Positions 44,898 to 55,518 of a stretch of 64,000 nt of DNA are shown here, in pieces. Made by a program: the position numbers and the translations under genes. The number at the start of each line of letters is the position of its first letter. The first letter of the stretch is position 1. Origin of the DNA: Mesoplasma tabanidae. GTDB taxonomy: Bacteria > Bacillota_I > Bacilli_A > Mycoplasmatales > Mycoplasmataceae. Under the pieces are notes generated by a model. The model did not search any database. It saw only the letters and a list, made by a program, of their open reading frames with translations, and was not told the origin of the DNA. The stretch spans positions 782,908 through 846,907 of the forward strand of contig NZ_CP024969.1 in assembly GCF_002804025.1 (NCBI RefSeq), in the 5' to 3' direction.

Positions 44898-46277
44898 TTA
44901 CTCTTTACCTGTTTCCGGTTTTTGACTTAAATTTTTAACTACTGTTTTTGCATAATCTGAAATAGGATCAGCTGCTATTATTGTTCCTGATGAAGGTTTT
45001 TTTCCGTTTATATAATCAGAAAATAATTTTTTTGAAGCTTCTGTTAAAGCATCTGCACTAAAGTATTTTTTAATATGTTGAGCTAATTCTTCATCTAAGA
45101 GATTATATCCTCCATAAGACATTGTCCCATTAACTCAAACGTCTGTTCCAGTTCATGATTCTTCATTCTTAATATCAACATCGATAAATTCAGATTTACC
45201 CTCTTGATCTTTAACTTCTTTTGTTAATTGTATTTTATCTGAATATCCTTCAGCAACATCCTTTAAAATATTTGGATATTCATTATTGTTCATTCACTCG
45301 GGAGTATGAGCTAGTGAAACTATTGCAGCATTTTTTAAATCTTTTTCAGCTGAAGTTATGAATCTATTTTCAGCATCTTTTCCGTATGATTCAGCCGTAT
45401 TAGTATCAACACCAATCACTTTTCAAGAAGTATCATAACTAATTGCATCAGAAACCTGTGGGCCAGCAACTGGCATTAAAACATTTGGCTTAATTGACTT
45501 TGTTGTATCTTTTAAATTATCTAAAACTAATTTAGATTGTCCTATTAAAAAACTATTTGAGAATCACGTTGTGTCATCTTTAGATTTTGGTCAGCCTTTT
45601 TGTGCTTTTGTAACAACGACCTTGTCTGCAAGTTCTTTATCAATACCAAATTCTTCTAAAAAACTATCTTGTTTTTTTAATTCATTGTAAACATCTATTG
45701 AAGCCAAGAATCCAACAATAAAATTATCAACTGATGCAGGATTAGAAACTCCTCCAAATGCTCCTAAAGAAAGTGTGTTATTTGTATAATTTTCATTTTT
45801 TAATGAATATATTATTGATGACATTCCAGCGTAGAAACCAGAAACATCTCCTCTAAATACAACACCTATTTCATTTTTAGCATCACTGTATGAATCTAAT
45901 ATTATTGTTGATCCTGAATTTTTCATGACCTCAGCGCCTTGGTGCTCACCTTCTCCTGGCATTGAATGATGAAAACCTGGCAATAGTAATGTTTTTGCAT
46001 TATTACTTTTTGCTGTTTTGTAAGCTCTTTTCATTGTTTTTGGTGCTGTAGACTCAGGTTGAATATAAGCTATTTTTTTATTAATTCCTAAAATATTATT
46101 CGTAAATTCAGTTCCTGCTTCATAAGTTGATTGATTAAATGATTTATCATCGACTTTACCAGAATCAGTTATTAAATAAATTCCACCGAAATGTTTTTCA
46201 ATTCCACAAGAAACAACACTAGTTAAACTTGTACTTATTATTGCAGTGGTTAGCAATGCTAACAATAGTTTTTTCAT
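44898..46277 (-). CDS. BMP-family nucleoside-binding lipoprotein
   Basis: A 459-residue substrate-binding lipoprotein. The signal peptide MKKLLLALLTTAIISTSLTS is followed by the lipobox VVSC, with Cys24 as the lipidation site. The mature protein has the BMP/PnrA start IYLITDSGKVDDKSFNQSTY near 38-57 and a later KNEIGVVFRGDVSGFYAG block. It captures extracellular nucleosides for the ABC importer downstream. The start is chosen by AGAAGGAG and the signal peptide. An upstream 2'-dG-type riboswitch controls the operon. Confidence 0.92.
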
Positions 46278-46282
46278 CTTTA

Positions 46283-46304
46283 CTCCTTCTAAACAAAGAA
46301 AAAG
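46283..46304 (-). promoter_or_regulatory. Shine-Dalgarno sequestering stem of lipoprotein gene
   Basis: mRNA CUUUUUCU-UUGUUU-AGAAGGAG can pair over 8 bp (two G-U), covering the Shine-Dalgarno. The upstream AAAGA could compete for UCUUU, a possible expression platform. Confidence 0.35.
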
Positions 46305-46333
46305 AGGTTCTTTACTGCATAAAAAACCCCCGC

Positions 46334-46396
46334 ACTTATAGTCTGTGGATAGGTCCAAAGGCGGATCGACAACCCATTATGTTGTCATGTATAAGT
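46334..46396 (-). ncRNA. 2'-deoxyguanosine riboswitch (purine class, dG-I type)
   Basis: Read on the minus strand, the aptamer opens with ACTTATACATGACAACATAA and closes with ACAGACTATAAGT. P1 is ACTTATA/TATAAGT; P2 is GACAAC/GTTGTC with loop ATAATGG; P3 is TGGA/TCCA with loop CCTA; J2/3 contains GATCCGCC. This matches the Mesoplasma florum dG-I aptamer as I recall it, with compensatory changes in P2 and P3 and a nearly identical core, and differs from the guanine core TTTCTACC. It lies between the promoter and the BMP lipoprotein gene. Confidence 0.85.
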
Positions 46397-46420
46397 TTTT
46401 TTTATTCAATTGTTTAGTTT

Positions 46421-46426
46421 ATTATA
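46421..46426 (-). promoter_or_regulatory. -10 promoter element of riboswitch operon
   Basis: TATAAT on the minus strand, with TTAATT 17 bp upstream. It lies 25 bp before the aptamer and drives the nucleoside transporter-deoD operon. Confidence 0.6.
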
Positions 46427-46460
46427 TACTTTTTTATTTAAAAAATTAACATGATATACT

Positions 46461-46486
46461 AAAAAACACCAATTGGTGTTTTAAAA
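46461..46486. terminator. Intrinsic terminator after HU-fusion gene
   Basis: Perfect palindrome AAAACACCAATTGGTGTTTT, followed by T tracts on both sides; it lies just after the stop codon. Confidence 0.82.
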
Positions 46487-46488
46487 TA

Positions 46489-47580
46489 TTATTTTTTAAT
46501 TTCTTTTTTAACTTTTGTTAATCCAGTTCATTTGCCTTTTGACATATTTTCTTTTAAATGCTTGTTTGCTTTAAATTTAACTGTATTAGACGCTAAAATA
46601 TCAATGCTTTCACCAGTTAATGGGTTTTTACCTTTTTTAGCTTCTTTATGAATCTTTGACAATTTACCAAAATTTGGTATTACAATTTCTTCGTTATTTA
46701 AAATTGCATTGCTCATAATTTCAAAGGCGCTATCGACAACTTTTTTAACTGATTTCTTGCTAAATTCTGAGTTAGCTTCTTCTATTTTAATTAAAAGATC
46801 TTTTTTAGAAACTTGGTTATAATGTTTTTTGATAACATAAACTGTTTCATTTTTTGAAGTCGATAATGCTACTTCTGGTTTTTTTGTTTCAGCAACTTTA
46901 ACTTCTTCAACTTTAGGTTCAGCAACTTTTTTAACTGTTTGTTTCTTAGCTACTGGTTTTTTTGTTTCAGCAACTTTAACTTCTTCAACTTTAGGTTCAG
47001 CAACTTTTTTAACTGTTTGTTTCTTAGCTACTGGTTTTTTTGTTTTCTTTTTAACTGGTTTTTTAACAACAACCACTTCTTCTAATTTTTCTTCTAATTC
47101 TTTGGCCTCTTGTTTAATTTCATCTTTAGTAATTTCTTTAACTTCTTCAGCCGCTGTTGTAGAACCTTTTTCAGAAAGAATTCTATTAATTCTATTTTCG
47201 TTAACAAAGCTTAAAATTATTGAAATAACTAAAAATATAGTTCCTACAAGAGCAATTCAATTAATTAGTAAATCTCAAAAAACAGGTAATAGGAAAATAT
47301 TGTTTTCACCAATTCTTGTTACTAATTTAAATTGAGCGAATGATTTAAATCCTATAGGGCCTGTTAAAAAATGAGATAACCCATTATTTGTAAATCATGT
47401 TGCATCTACATATTTTGATTCAACAAGCCCTGAGTTTGCTATTGTTTGAACTCATTCAGATGTTCCATTTGTAGCTTGGTTTATAAGTTTAAATGCAATT
47501 ACTAAAGCTATAAATAAAACTAAAAGAAATATCATTGCAATTGAGTTTGTATGCTTTTTATTTTTCATTTCAATTGACAT
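46489..47580 (-). CDS. Membrane-anchored HU-family DNA-binding protein
   Basis: One 363-codon frame. TM helices lie near 14-33 and 103-125, with an extracytosolic loop (~34-100) between. A Lys/Glu linker (~126-255) contains a 26-residue repeat in two identical copies. A complete HU/IHF domain spans 258-350 with VSKKDLL, IVIPNFGKL and GKNPLTGE, including the DNA-kinking Pro320. Basic residues before TM1 and after TM2 put both ends in the cytosol. Three UGA codons lie only in the N-terminal third, so a standard-code scan reports just a soluble HU. The start follows GGAGG. The role, perhaps tethering DNA to the membrane, is inference. Confidence 0.85.
46877..47032 (-). repeat. 78-bp perfect tandem repeat (2 copies) in HU-fusion linker
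   Basis: Units 46877-46954 and 46955-47032 are identical, encoding two copies of a 26-residue basic/acidic Lys-Val-Glu segment. A partial third unit follows. Confidence 0.92.
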
Positions 47581-47643
47581 ATTTATGCCTCCTTCTTTTT
47601 TATATAATTATAACCAATTATTTTGGTCAGTGAACTTTTAGTA

Positions 47644-49524
47644 TTACTTTTGTTCATTAGCATAGTTGTTTTTAAGATAAAACAACAACATTTGAATGTC
47701 AGAAGGGTTTACTCCTGTAATTCTAGATGCTTGACCTATGTTCAATGGTTTAACTATTTTTAGTTTTTGTCTAGCTTCAGTAGCTAAGTTTTCAACTTTG
47801 TCATAATCAATATCCAAAGGTATTTTTTTCTTTTCTAGTTTAATTAGTCTTTCTACAGTTTTTCTTTCTGTTTTGACATAACCAGCAAATCTAGTTTCAA
47901 TTACAATTGATTGCAATTGATTGTTTTTTAAGTTTTGCAAAGATTTAACATAAGGAATCATAGTATTAATATCTACAGTTGGTATTTTCAAAACCTCAAT
48001 TCCGCTATATCCGTGATTTAAATCAGCTTGACCTGCTTTTTTTAATTTAATTGCGAGATCTGATTTTGGTGTAAACCTTATTTCTTCCAATTCTTTAATT
48101 GCTTGATTTATTTCTTCGGTATATTTTAAATATTCTTTGTATTCTTTATTTTTAATTAATCCAATTTCAAAACCTTTTTCTTTAAGTCTATTTTCAGCAT
48201 TATCATTTCTTAAAAGCAATCTATGTTCTGCTCTACTAGTCAAAAGTCTATAAGGTTCTCAAACTCCCTTGTTAATTAAATCATCAATCATGACACCAAT
48301 ATAAGCTTCATCTCTTCTTAAAATCAATGGCTCTAATCCATCAACTTTTCTTGAGGCATTTATACCAGCAATTAATCCTTGACCCGCAGCTTCTTCATAA
48401 CCGCTTGTTCCATTTATTTGTCCAGCAGTAAACAAATTATTTATGTTTTTTAATTCCAATGAAGGATTTAATTGCATAGGATTTACACAATCATATTCAA
48501 TAGCATATGCTCATGTTTTAACTTCTGCTTTTTCAAATCCAGGTAAAGATCTAATCATTAATAATTGAACATCAGTTGGCATTGATGTTGAAAAACCTTG
48601 TATATATCAAGCATCACCTAAAAGAGATTCTGGTTCAATAAAAATTTGATGAGTTTCTTTTGAAGAAAATCTTACTATTTTATCTTCAAAACTTGGACAG
48701 TATCTTGGGCCTATTGAATCAATTTTTCCAGAATACATTGCTGATTTAGTAAGATTATCTTCAATTATTTTTTTAGTTACTGTGGTTGAATGAATCAAGT
48801 AGCAAAGTTCTTGTTCTTCGATTGATTTATATTCATTAGTTGAAAAACTAAAAGCTAATTTTGCATCAGTCCCTGGTTCTTTAATAGCATTTGAAAGATC
48901 AACTGAATTTTTATAAATTCTTGGTGGAGTTCCTGTTTTAAATCTAAATAATTCAACACCTGCACCTTTTAAAGATTCACTTATACCATTAGATGTTAGC
49001 TCTTGATTTGGGCCTGATGAATACTTTTCATGACCTGTAAGAATTTCTGATTTTAAGTATGTTCCTGTTGTCAACACTACACAAGTAGAATTAATGATTT
49101 CACCATTTTTTAAAACAATGCCTTTTACTGAATTATTTTCAATAACAAGACTTGTTGCTATAGATTCAATTAATTCTAAATTGTGTTGTTGCTCAATAGC
49201 ATTTTGCATATATTTTGAATATTCATCTTTATCAGACTGAACCCTTAATGCTCAAACACCAGGTCCCCTAGAAGAATTAAGCAATTTTGTTTGTAACGCT
49301 GTTTTATCAGCTGCCTTAGCCATTTCTCCACCTAAAGCGTCTATTTCTCTTACTACTATACCTTTCGCAGGTCCACCAATGCTTGGGTTACATGGCATTG
49401 CTGCAATTCTATCCTTGTATAAATTAATTAATGCTGTTTTTTTATTTAGTCTAGCGGAAGCCAATGCTGCTTCAACACCAGCGTGTCCACCACCAATTAC
49501 AACAACGTCAAAATGTTTTTGCAT
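47644..49524 (-). CDS. mnmG: tRNA uridine-5-carboxymethylaminomethyl modification enzyme MnmG
   Basis: MnmG (GidA) with MnmE installs the (c)mnm5 group at U34 of several tRNAs, using FAD. The 626-residue protein has the N-terminal dinucleotide fold [19 protein letters not shown] (residues 7-25), [14 protein letters not shown] near 42-55, the conserved [16 protein letters not shown] block ([16 protein letters not shown]) and the C-terminal MnmE-binding end [16 protein letters not shown]. It is split by at least three UGA codons. Translation starts behind GGAAG. It lies between ftsH and the HU-fusion gene. Confidence 0.95.
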
Positions 49525-49599
49525 TTTAATTCTTCCTTTCTGTTTTATATCTATTTAATTTTAGTCTTTTTTGAGTTTTTAACAAGCAAATTTATAGAA

Positions 49600-49623
49600 A
49601 CAAAAATGGAGCTAAACTCCATT
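49600..49623 (-). terminator. Intrinsic terminator after ftsH
   Basis: Minus-strand AATGGAG-TTTAG-CTCCATT followed by TTTGTTT, just past the ftsH stop. Confidence 0.85.
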
Positions 49624-49627
49624 GTTA

Positions 49628-51580
49628 TTATTCTTCGATATCCAAATCTTCTACTTTAATGTCGATGATTTCACCTTTTTTAATTTTTTCATCTTCTTTG
49701 GCCATTCTGAGTTTTTGTTCTAAAACTTCTTCTGGTAATTTTTTATTTTTATTAATGTATTCGATTTGTTCTGCAGTAATAGTTTCAAGCACTCTTAATG
49801 ATTCTGCTAATAATTCTAAAGTTTCCATATTTTCTTTAATTATTTTTAAAGCAATTTTATAAGATTCTTCAAGGATTTTTGAAATTTCAGCATCAATTCT
49901 AGCTGCAGTTTCATCAGAATATGTACCTTCCATTTTACCATATGATTCTTCTGCCATTGTTAAGTATTTTGTCATACCTAGACTTGACATACCAAATTGA
50001 ACAACCATTCTTCTAGCAATGTTTGTTGCTTTATCTAAGTCATCATGTGCACCTGTTGTAACGTTTTCTTTACCAAACATTATTTCTTCAGCTGCTCTAC
50101 CACCTAAATATCCAGCAATTGTTGCAAATAAGTCTTTTTTAGATGAAAACACAGTTTCATCTTTTGGAGTCATAATTGTATATCCGCCTGCATTACCACG
50201 TGGAATAATTGTAACTTTTTGAACTTTAGATGCACTATCAAGTTTTAATCCAATTAATGCATGCCCTGATTCATGATATGAAACAATATCTTTATCTTGC
50301 TTAGTCATAGCACGTGATTTTTTGGCTGGCCCACCAACTACACGATCAATAGCTTCATCAATTTCAGTAATTGTTATAATGTCACGTTTTTCTCTAACCA
50401 TTAAAATTGCAGCTTCATTTAAAACGTTTTCTAATTGAGCACCAGAAAACCCCGGCGTTCTTTCAGCAACTCTATATCAATCAACAGAGTTATCAATTTT
50501 TTTACCTTTTGCATGTAATTCTAAAATTGCTTTACGTTCTTTTATATCAGGTAATGAAACTTGAATAACTCTATCAAAACGACCTGGTCTTAATAAAGCT
50601 GGGTCTAATACGTCTGCACGGTTTGTTGCAGCCATAACAATAATTCCTGAGTTAGTTCCAAATCCATCCATTTCAACCAATAATTGGTTTAATGTTTGTT
50701 CATTTCCACCTGAACCCATTCCATTATTTCTTTTTCTACCTACTGCATCAATTTCATCAATAAATATAATTGCTGGTGCTGATTTTTTAGCATCATTGAA
50801 CATTTCACGAACACGACTTGCTCCAACCCCAACAAACATTTCTTCAAATTCTGATCCAGCGATTGAGAAGAATGAAACTCCAGCTTCTCCAGCAACTGCT
50901 TTTGCAAGTAAAGTCTTACCAGTTCCTGGTGGACCTTCCATTAATACACCTTTTGGCGCTCTAGCTCCGGCTTCTGCATATTTTGCAGGAAATTTTAAAT
51001 AATCAACTAATTCAACTAATTCTGATTTTTCTTCTTCAATTCCTGCAACGTTCGCAAATTTTACATCTGATTTTTCAGCACGAGCTCTATTTTTACCCAT
51101 ACCAAATATATTTCCTGCCCCAGCTCCTGCCCCAGCAGAACCTTTCATCATAAATCAAATGATTCCACCAAATAATAATATATAAATTAATAATGGTGCC
51201 AATGAAACCAATAATGCCATACCAACTGACCCTTGATAAACAAGAGTTGGCCATGGTAGTAATCCTTGGGGGAAAATTCTAATTAAGTCAGCATAATCCA
51301 TATAAACAACAAAGTTAACAAATTTGGAATCCAATTTATAAGATCCTTTTATAACTACGGTGTTATTAGTTCCCTTATAAATTAATACGTTTCTTCAATA
51401 TTCATCAATTTTTGGATTATCTATCGGTCCATTTTTAATAACTCACTTATTAAACTCTTCTGCGCTTATAACTTGAGTTGTCCCTTTAACAGTAACAGCG
51501 ATAATAATTATTGTAACTATAACGGCTAATAAAATTATTAACCAAAACCATAAAGTTGACTTACTTTTTTTAGTCTTCAT
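49628..51580 (-). CDS. ftsH: ATP-dependent zinc metalloprotease FtsH
   Basis: FtsH is a membrane-anchored AAA+ protease that degrades misfolded membrane and some soluble proteins. The 650-residue protein has TM1 near 10-32, an extracytosolic region to ~115, TM2 near 120-143, then AAA+ with Walker A GPPGTGKT (216-223), Walker [12 protein letters not shown], the SRH region [20 protein letters not shown], and the zinc site HESGH (436-440). The C-terminus is a Lys/Glu helix. tilS lies upstream, as in Bacillus (tilS-hpt-ftsH), but hpt is missing here. Confidence 0.96.
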
Positions 51581-51613
51581 TTTGTTCCTCCATCTCAAGA
51601 TTTTTAATCTATT

Positions 51614-51658
51614 TTAATAATACCATTATTTGCTTTATTACTCTACTTAATGGTATTT
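51614..51658 (-). terminator. Possible terminator after tilS
   Basis: Minus-strand AATACCATTA and TAATGGTATT form a 10-bp stem with a ~25-nt loop, followed by ATTAAAAT rather than a clean T run. It is weak, so read-through into ftsH is likely. Confidence 0.45.
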
Positions 51659-52839
51659 AAGATTTTCTTTGCTTTATTACTGTAAACCACAGCCTTTAAC
51701 ATTCTATTTTTATATCTAATTTTCTTATCAATTAAATATCTATTTGTTTTTTTACCTAATGTATAAGTATCTAATTTGTACTTAGCAAAATCATTACTTA
51801 TTACATAAGGATAGTTTTCTTTATTACGTTTAATTGCGTTTATTATATCTAATCAATTAATGAACTCTTCTGCCAGGTATAATTCTTGCTGTGAATTTAT
51901 TAAAAATGTTTTGGGTTGTATCATTTTATTATCAATTAAAAACAAGTTTTCATAATCTTTTATAATAGAATAACTTCCAACATTTATTTCTCAAAAAACT
52001 TTTTCTGAAACTTTCATATTTTTTGCTATTTCAAAAATGGTTTTGTTGCTTCTATTTTGAACAATAAAATCTTTTTTTATAACTTCTAGTCATCTATAAA
52101 TAGTTCTTTGAATAAACTCTAAATCTTGGTCTGTTAAATTCTTATTAATTTTTAATTCATCAGCAGACATATTATTATTAACATATCAGTTAACCTTTAA
52201 ATTAGTCTTTTCAAGATTCTTGTTTAACAATTCAATTTCTTTTTCAATTTGCGAAAAAGAAATTTCTGAAATTTCAGCTCTTATTTTATTTCTTTCATAC
52301 TTAATGTCTTGATTAGTTGAATCGATTGCATATTTTACTTTTTCATCTTTCAATGAATTGATAATATCAGACTTCAAAATACTTAGCATTGGTCTAACAA
52401 TAATTAAATCTTTATATATTGAAGTTTTATTTAAGCCAAAGTATTTGACATAACCTTTTCTTTGTTTTTGTAATAAAAAAGTTTCAATCAGATCATTCTT
52501 ATTATGCGCAACTAAAACATTTTTAATACTATATTTTTTAGATATTTCAGCAAAAAAATCATATCTTGTTTTTCTAGCTCAACTTTCAAAGTTTTCTTTA
52601 AGTTCTGAGTAATTTTGCTCAATAATAAGAGTTTCTAATTTTAAGTGATTTTTTTTACAAAACTCTTCAACAATTTCTTGATCATTTTTTGAGTCTTTTC
52701 TAAAATTATAATTAACATGGCATATGACTAATTCTTTAATATTCATTTTAACTAATTCATTTAACATAAACATGCTATCTGGTCCCCCAGAAACAGCAAC
52801 TAAATATGAAAATTTTGCATTTATTTTAAATTTTTGCAT
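51643..52839 (-). CDS. tilS: tRNA(Ile)-lysidine synthase
   Basis: TilS converts C34 of the tRNA-Ile CAU anticodon to lysidine, so it reads AUA and is charged with Ile. The 398-residue enzyme has the PP-loop VAVSGGPDSMFML near residues 13-25, LVICHVNYNFRKDS near 37-50 and VLVAHNKNDLIETFL-type residues near 115. The C-terminal half (~220-398) is the poorly conserved tRNA-binding part, with several UGA codons. The start lies 5 bp after the TrmN6-like stop, so the gene is co-transcribed with the dnaX-recR cluster. Confidence 0.92.
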
Positions 52840-52844
52840 TGTTC

Positions 52845-53567
52845 TTAGTCCTTAAAATATTTCAATAAGTCATTAGTATAAGATTCGTCTTCTTTATGAG
52901 AGATTAAAGGGTTGAGTATTTGCATTCCTTCATTACCTTCCAAAATAGCATCAATTAAAATTGTTTTTGCTTCATCTCTTGATTTTGAATGAACAAATTG
53001 CATTCTTTTAGGAGCAAACTTGTATTTATAAAGTAAACTTATAATTTCTCCTGCTCTTTCTGGTCTATGAACCAATGTAAATGAACCTCCATTTTTTAAA
53101 ATTAATCCAGCATTTTTAATTATTTCTTCAAGTGTTATTAAAGTTTCATGTCTTGCATTAACAACTTCTTCGCTTATTTTCTTAACTTTTGAATCTTCAT
53201 GTTTTTTGAAAAAGGGTGGATTACAAATAACTGCATCAAATTTATTAGCCATTTCTTTTGAGTAATTTTTAATGTCGTCATTAACTATTTGAATCTGATC
53301 CTCTAACATATTTAATTTTATATTTTCAATTGCCAATTCTGCTGCTTTTTGTTGTATTTCAACTCCCACAATTTTTGCATTTGTGTACTTTGAAATTATA
53401 AGAGGTATCACTGCATTATTGGTTCCAAAATCAACTATTTTTTTAACACTACTTTTTAAATTAATAAATCTGGCTATAAGAACACTATCTAAAGTGAAAT
53501 TAAACATCTCTGAATCTTGATAAATTTTTCTATCTTCATATCCTAATAAGTCATTTAAAATTTTCAT
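52845..53567 (-). CDS. tRNA1(Val) adenine-N6 methyltransferase-like (TrmN6/YabB)
   Basis: A 240-residue SAM-dependent methyltransferase of the YabB/TrmN6 family. It shows the SAM-site region IVDFGTNNAVIPLIIS near 44-59, motif II KIVGVEIQQKAAELA, and the catalytic NPPF in FDAVICNPPFFKK near 113-125, the N6-adenine methylase signature. The substrate is probably A37 of a tRNA. Its ATG overlaps the holB stop by 1 bp. Bacillus has the same order (holB, yabA, yabB); yabA is missing here. Confidence 0.88.
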   Translation of the reverse strand: MKILNDLLGYEDRKIYQDSEMFNFTLDSVLIARFINLKSSVKKIVDFGTNNAVIPLIISKYTNAKIVGVEIQQKAAELAIENIKLNMLEDQIQIVNDDIKNYSKEMANKFDAVICNPPFFKKHEDSKVKKISEEVVNARHETLITLEEIIKNAGLILKNGGSFTLVHRPERAGEIISLLYKYKFAPKRMQFVHSKSRDEAKTILIDAILEGNEGMQILNPLISHKEDESYTNDLLKYFKD

Positions 53568-54310
53568 TAGATTACCTCACTCACATGTATTAAAAAGACA
53601 TCTATTGCTAAATTAGTTTGAAATGTAAACTTTAAATCATTAATTAATTGAAGCGTTGCTTCAGCAATGTTTAAATATTTTTTTATTATTGTTCTACTAT
53701 ATGCCTCTTCAAGAATTCCAATTAATTCAGATTTATCCATTTTTTTCAATTCAGAGTTAGAAAGTAAAATTGTGTTTTTATCTTTACCCAAGATTTCTTC
53801 AATTAAATTTTGACTATTATCATTTCTGTTTTTATTTTCTAAAACTATTAATTTACATCTTGATTTTATTGTTGGTAAAACTTGACTTTTATTTTTTGTT
53901 AAAAGAATTGCAATAGTGTTTTCAGGTGGTTCTTCAATAAATTTTAATAACGCGTTACCTGATTCATTTTTTAGATTTTCAGCATTCGCTAAAATGTAGA
54001 CCTTAAATTTATTAACTTCATTAGTTGTTAAAGAGAACTTATGCATAAGTTCTATAACATCAGACTTATTTATAGCTAAACTACCATCTCCCAGAAAAAC
54101 AAGATTAGCTAAACTTTTATTTTCAAATCTTTTACAATTAACACATTGATCGTTTTCAATACTTAAATTTTCACAAAATATTATTCTCGCAAATTCATTT
54201 GCAAATTCATTTAAATTATCTTGATTATCATTTGAAACTAAAATAGAGCTAAACATTTTTTTAGTTTTTAATTGCTCAATAAATTTTTCTAGTGTTTCTC
54301 TTTTTTTCAT
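53567..54310 (-). CDS. holB: DNA polymerase III delta' subunit
   Basis: HolB is the clamp-loader delta' subunit. The 247-residue protein is short, with a degenerate P-loop (no GKT, normal for delta'), the zinc-like CVNCKRF near residues 57-63, FIEEPPENTIAILLTKNKS near 129-147 and the SRC-type IKSRCKLI near 153-160 that acts on the neighbouring ATP site. The C-terminal collar domain is divergent. It overlaps tmk by 4 bp (ATGA) and follows in the dnaX-recR-tmk-holB order. Confidence 0.92.
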   Translation of the reverse strand: MKKRETLEKFIEQLKTKKMFSSILVSNDNQDNLNEFANEFARIIFCENLSIENDQCVNCKRFENKSLANLVFLGDGSLAINKSDVIELMHKFSLTTNEVNKFKVYILANAENLKNESGNALLKFIEEPPENTIAILLTKNKSQVLPTIKSRCKLIVLENKNRNDNSQNLIEEILGKDKNTILLSNSELKKMDKSELIGILEEAYSRTIIKKYLNIAEATLQLINDLKFTFQTNLAIDVFLIHVSEVI

Positions 54311-54924
54311 AACTCTATCTTTTCTAAAATAATTTTTTTAGTGTCTTCAAAAACTTCATCAGGTGTTTTTGAAGCATCAATAACTGTTATTCTTTTAAGC
54401 TCCTTTTTCGCTAATTCTTCAAAAGCAGCTTTTACAGATTCTTTAAATTTTCTTCCTTCTTCATCTAATCTATTTTTTTCTTCATGTCTTTCAGAAAGCC
54501 TTTTTTCAGCATCTTCAAAACTTAATTCAAAATACAAAGTTAAGTCTGGTAAAAAACCTTCTAGAATTGTTTTTTGTAAATTATTTAAATAATCTATGCC
54601 AAGACCTCTAGCTCCACCTTGGTATGCTGTTGTTGAATCCATAAATCTGTCTGATATAACTATATATCCTTTTTGTAAATAAGGTTTGATTACCTTTTCA
54701 AGATGTTCTTTTCTAGCAGCAATAAAAAGTAAAGCTTCAGTTCAGGGCTCCATTCCTTGACTATCCTTATTTAATATAAGTTCTCTTAATTTTTCAGAAA
54801 TTGGTAATCCCCCAGGCTCTCTAGTCATAACAACTTTATAATTTAAATCTTCTAAATGGTTTTTCACTCTTTGTAGTGCAGTTGTTTTTCCGCTTCCATC
54901 CATTCCTTCAATTGTTATAAACAT
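54307..54924 (-). CDS. tmk: Thymidylate kinase
   Basis: Tmk phosphorylates dTMP to dTDP, the step after thymidine kinase. The 205-residue enzyme has the P-loop [10 protein letters not shown] (residues 6-15), TREPGG near 37-42 (DR-E-type motif), and the LID region [13 protein letters not shown] near 142-154. A UGA (Trp) lies in the middle third. ATG at 54924 is chosen, because GAGG is 6-7 bp upstream and the downstream fold starts with MFITIEG. It starts 1 bp after recR. Confidence 0.94.
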
Positions 54925-54925
54925 A

Positions 54926-55516
54926 TTAGACCTCATATTTCTTTCTATTCTTAAAAGCACTTTCTAAAGTTGTTTCATCCATATAATCAAGGCTTCCACC
55001 CATCGGTATACCTTTTGCTATTCTTGTTATATTGATGTTAAGATTTTTAGTTAATTGATATATATAATTAGTTGTTAACTCACCCTCAAAAGTAGCATTC
55101 AAGGCTAAAATTAATTCAGTGTTATTTTCAATTCTTGATAATAAGCTTTCAAAATTTATTTCTGTTGGTGTTTTTTTCTTATTCAAATTTATTTCAGATC
55201 CTAGCACATGATAAAGACCTTTATACTTATTTATTTTTTCAATGTTGTTAACATCTAGCTGACTTGCAACAACACAAATTACATTTTGATTTCTACTTTC
55301 ATCACTGCAAATTAAGCACTTATTTTCAATTTCATAATAATTACAAATAGAACAAATTGTTATGTTTTCTTTTATTAAATTAAGTTGTTTAACAAAATTG
55401 TCTAAAGCGAATTTATCAATTATTAAATTGTTAACTAATCTCTCACTTGTTTTTTTAGTAAGTCCATCATTTTTATTAATGTTAGCTATAATTTCTTCAA
55501 ACAATTCTTTGTTCAT
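54926..55516 (-). CDS. recR: Recombination protein RecR
   Basis: RecR, with RecO and RecF, loads RecA on gapped DNA. The 196-residue protein has the N-terminal helix-hairpin-helix region, a C4 zinc finger ([16 protein letters not shown], residues 55-70), a Toprim core [14 protein letters not shown] near 80, and the late [19 protein letters not shown]alker B-like segment. Its start lies 2 bp after the dnaX stop, the classical order dnaX-(ybaB)-recR, with ybaB/yaaK missing here. Confidence 0.95.
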   Translation of the reverse strand: MNKELFEEIIANINKNDGLTKKTSERLVNNLIIDKFALDNFVKQLNLIKENITICSICNYYEIENKCLICSDESRNQNVICVVASQLDVNNIEKINKYKGLYHVLGSEINLNKKKTPTEINFESLLSRIENNTELILALNATFEGELTTNYIYQLTKNLNINITRIAKGIPMGGSLDYMDETTLESAFKNRKKYEV

Positions 55517-55518
55517 AA

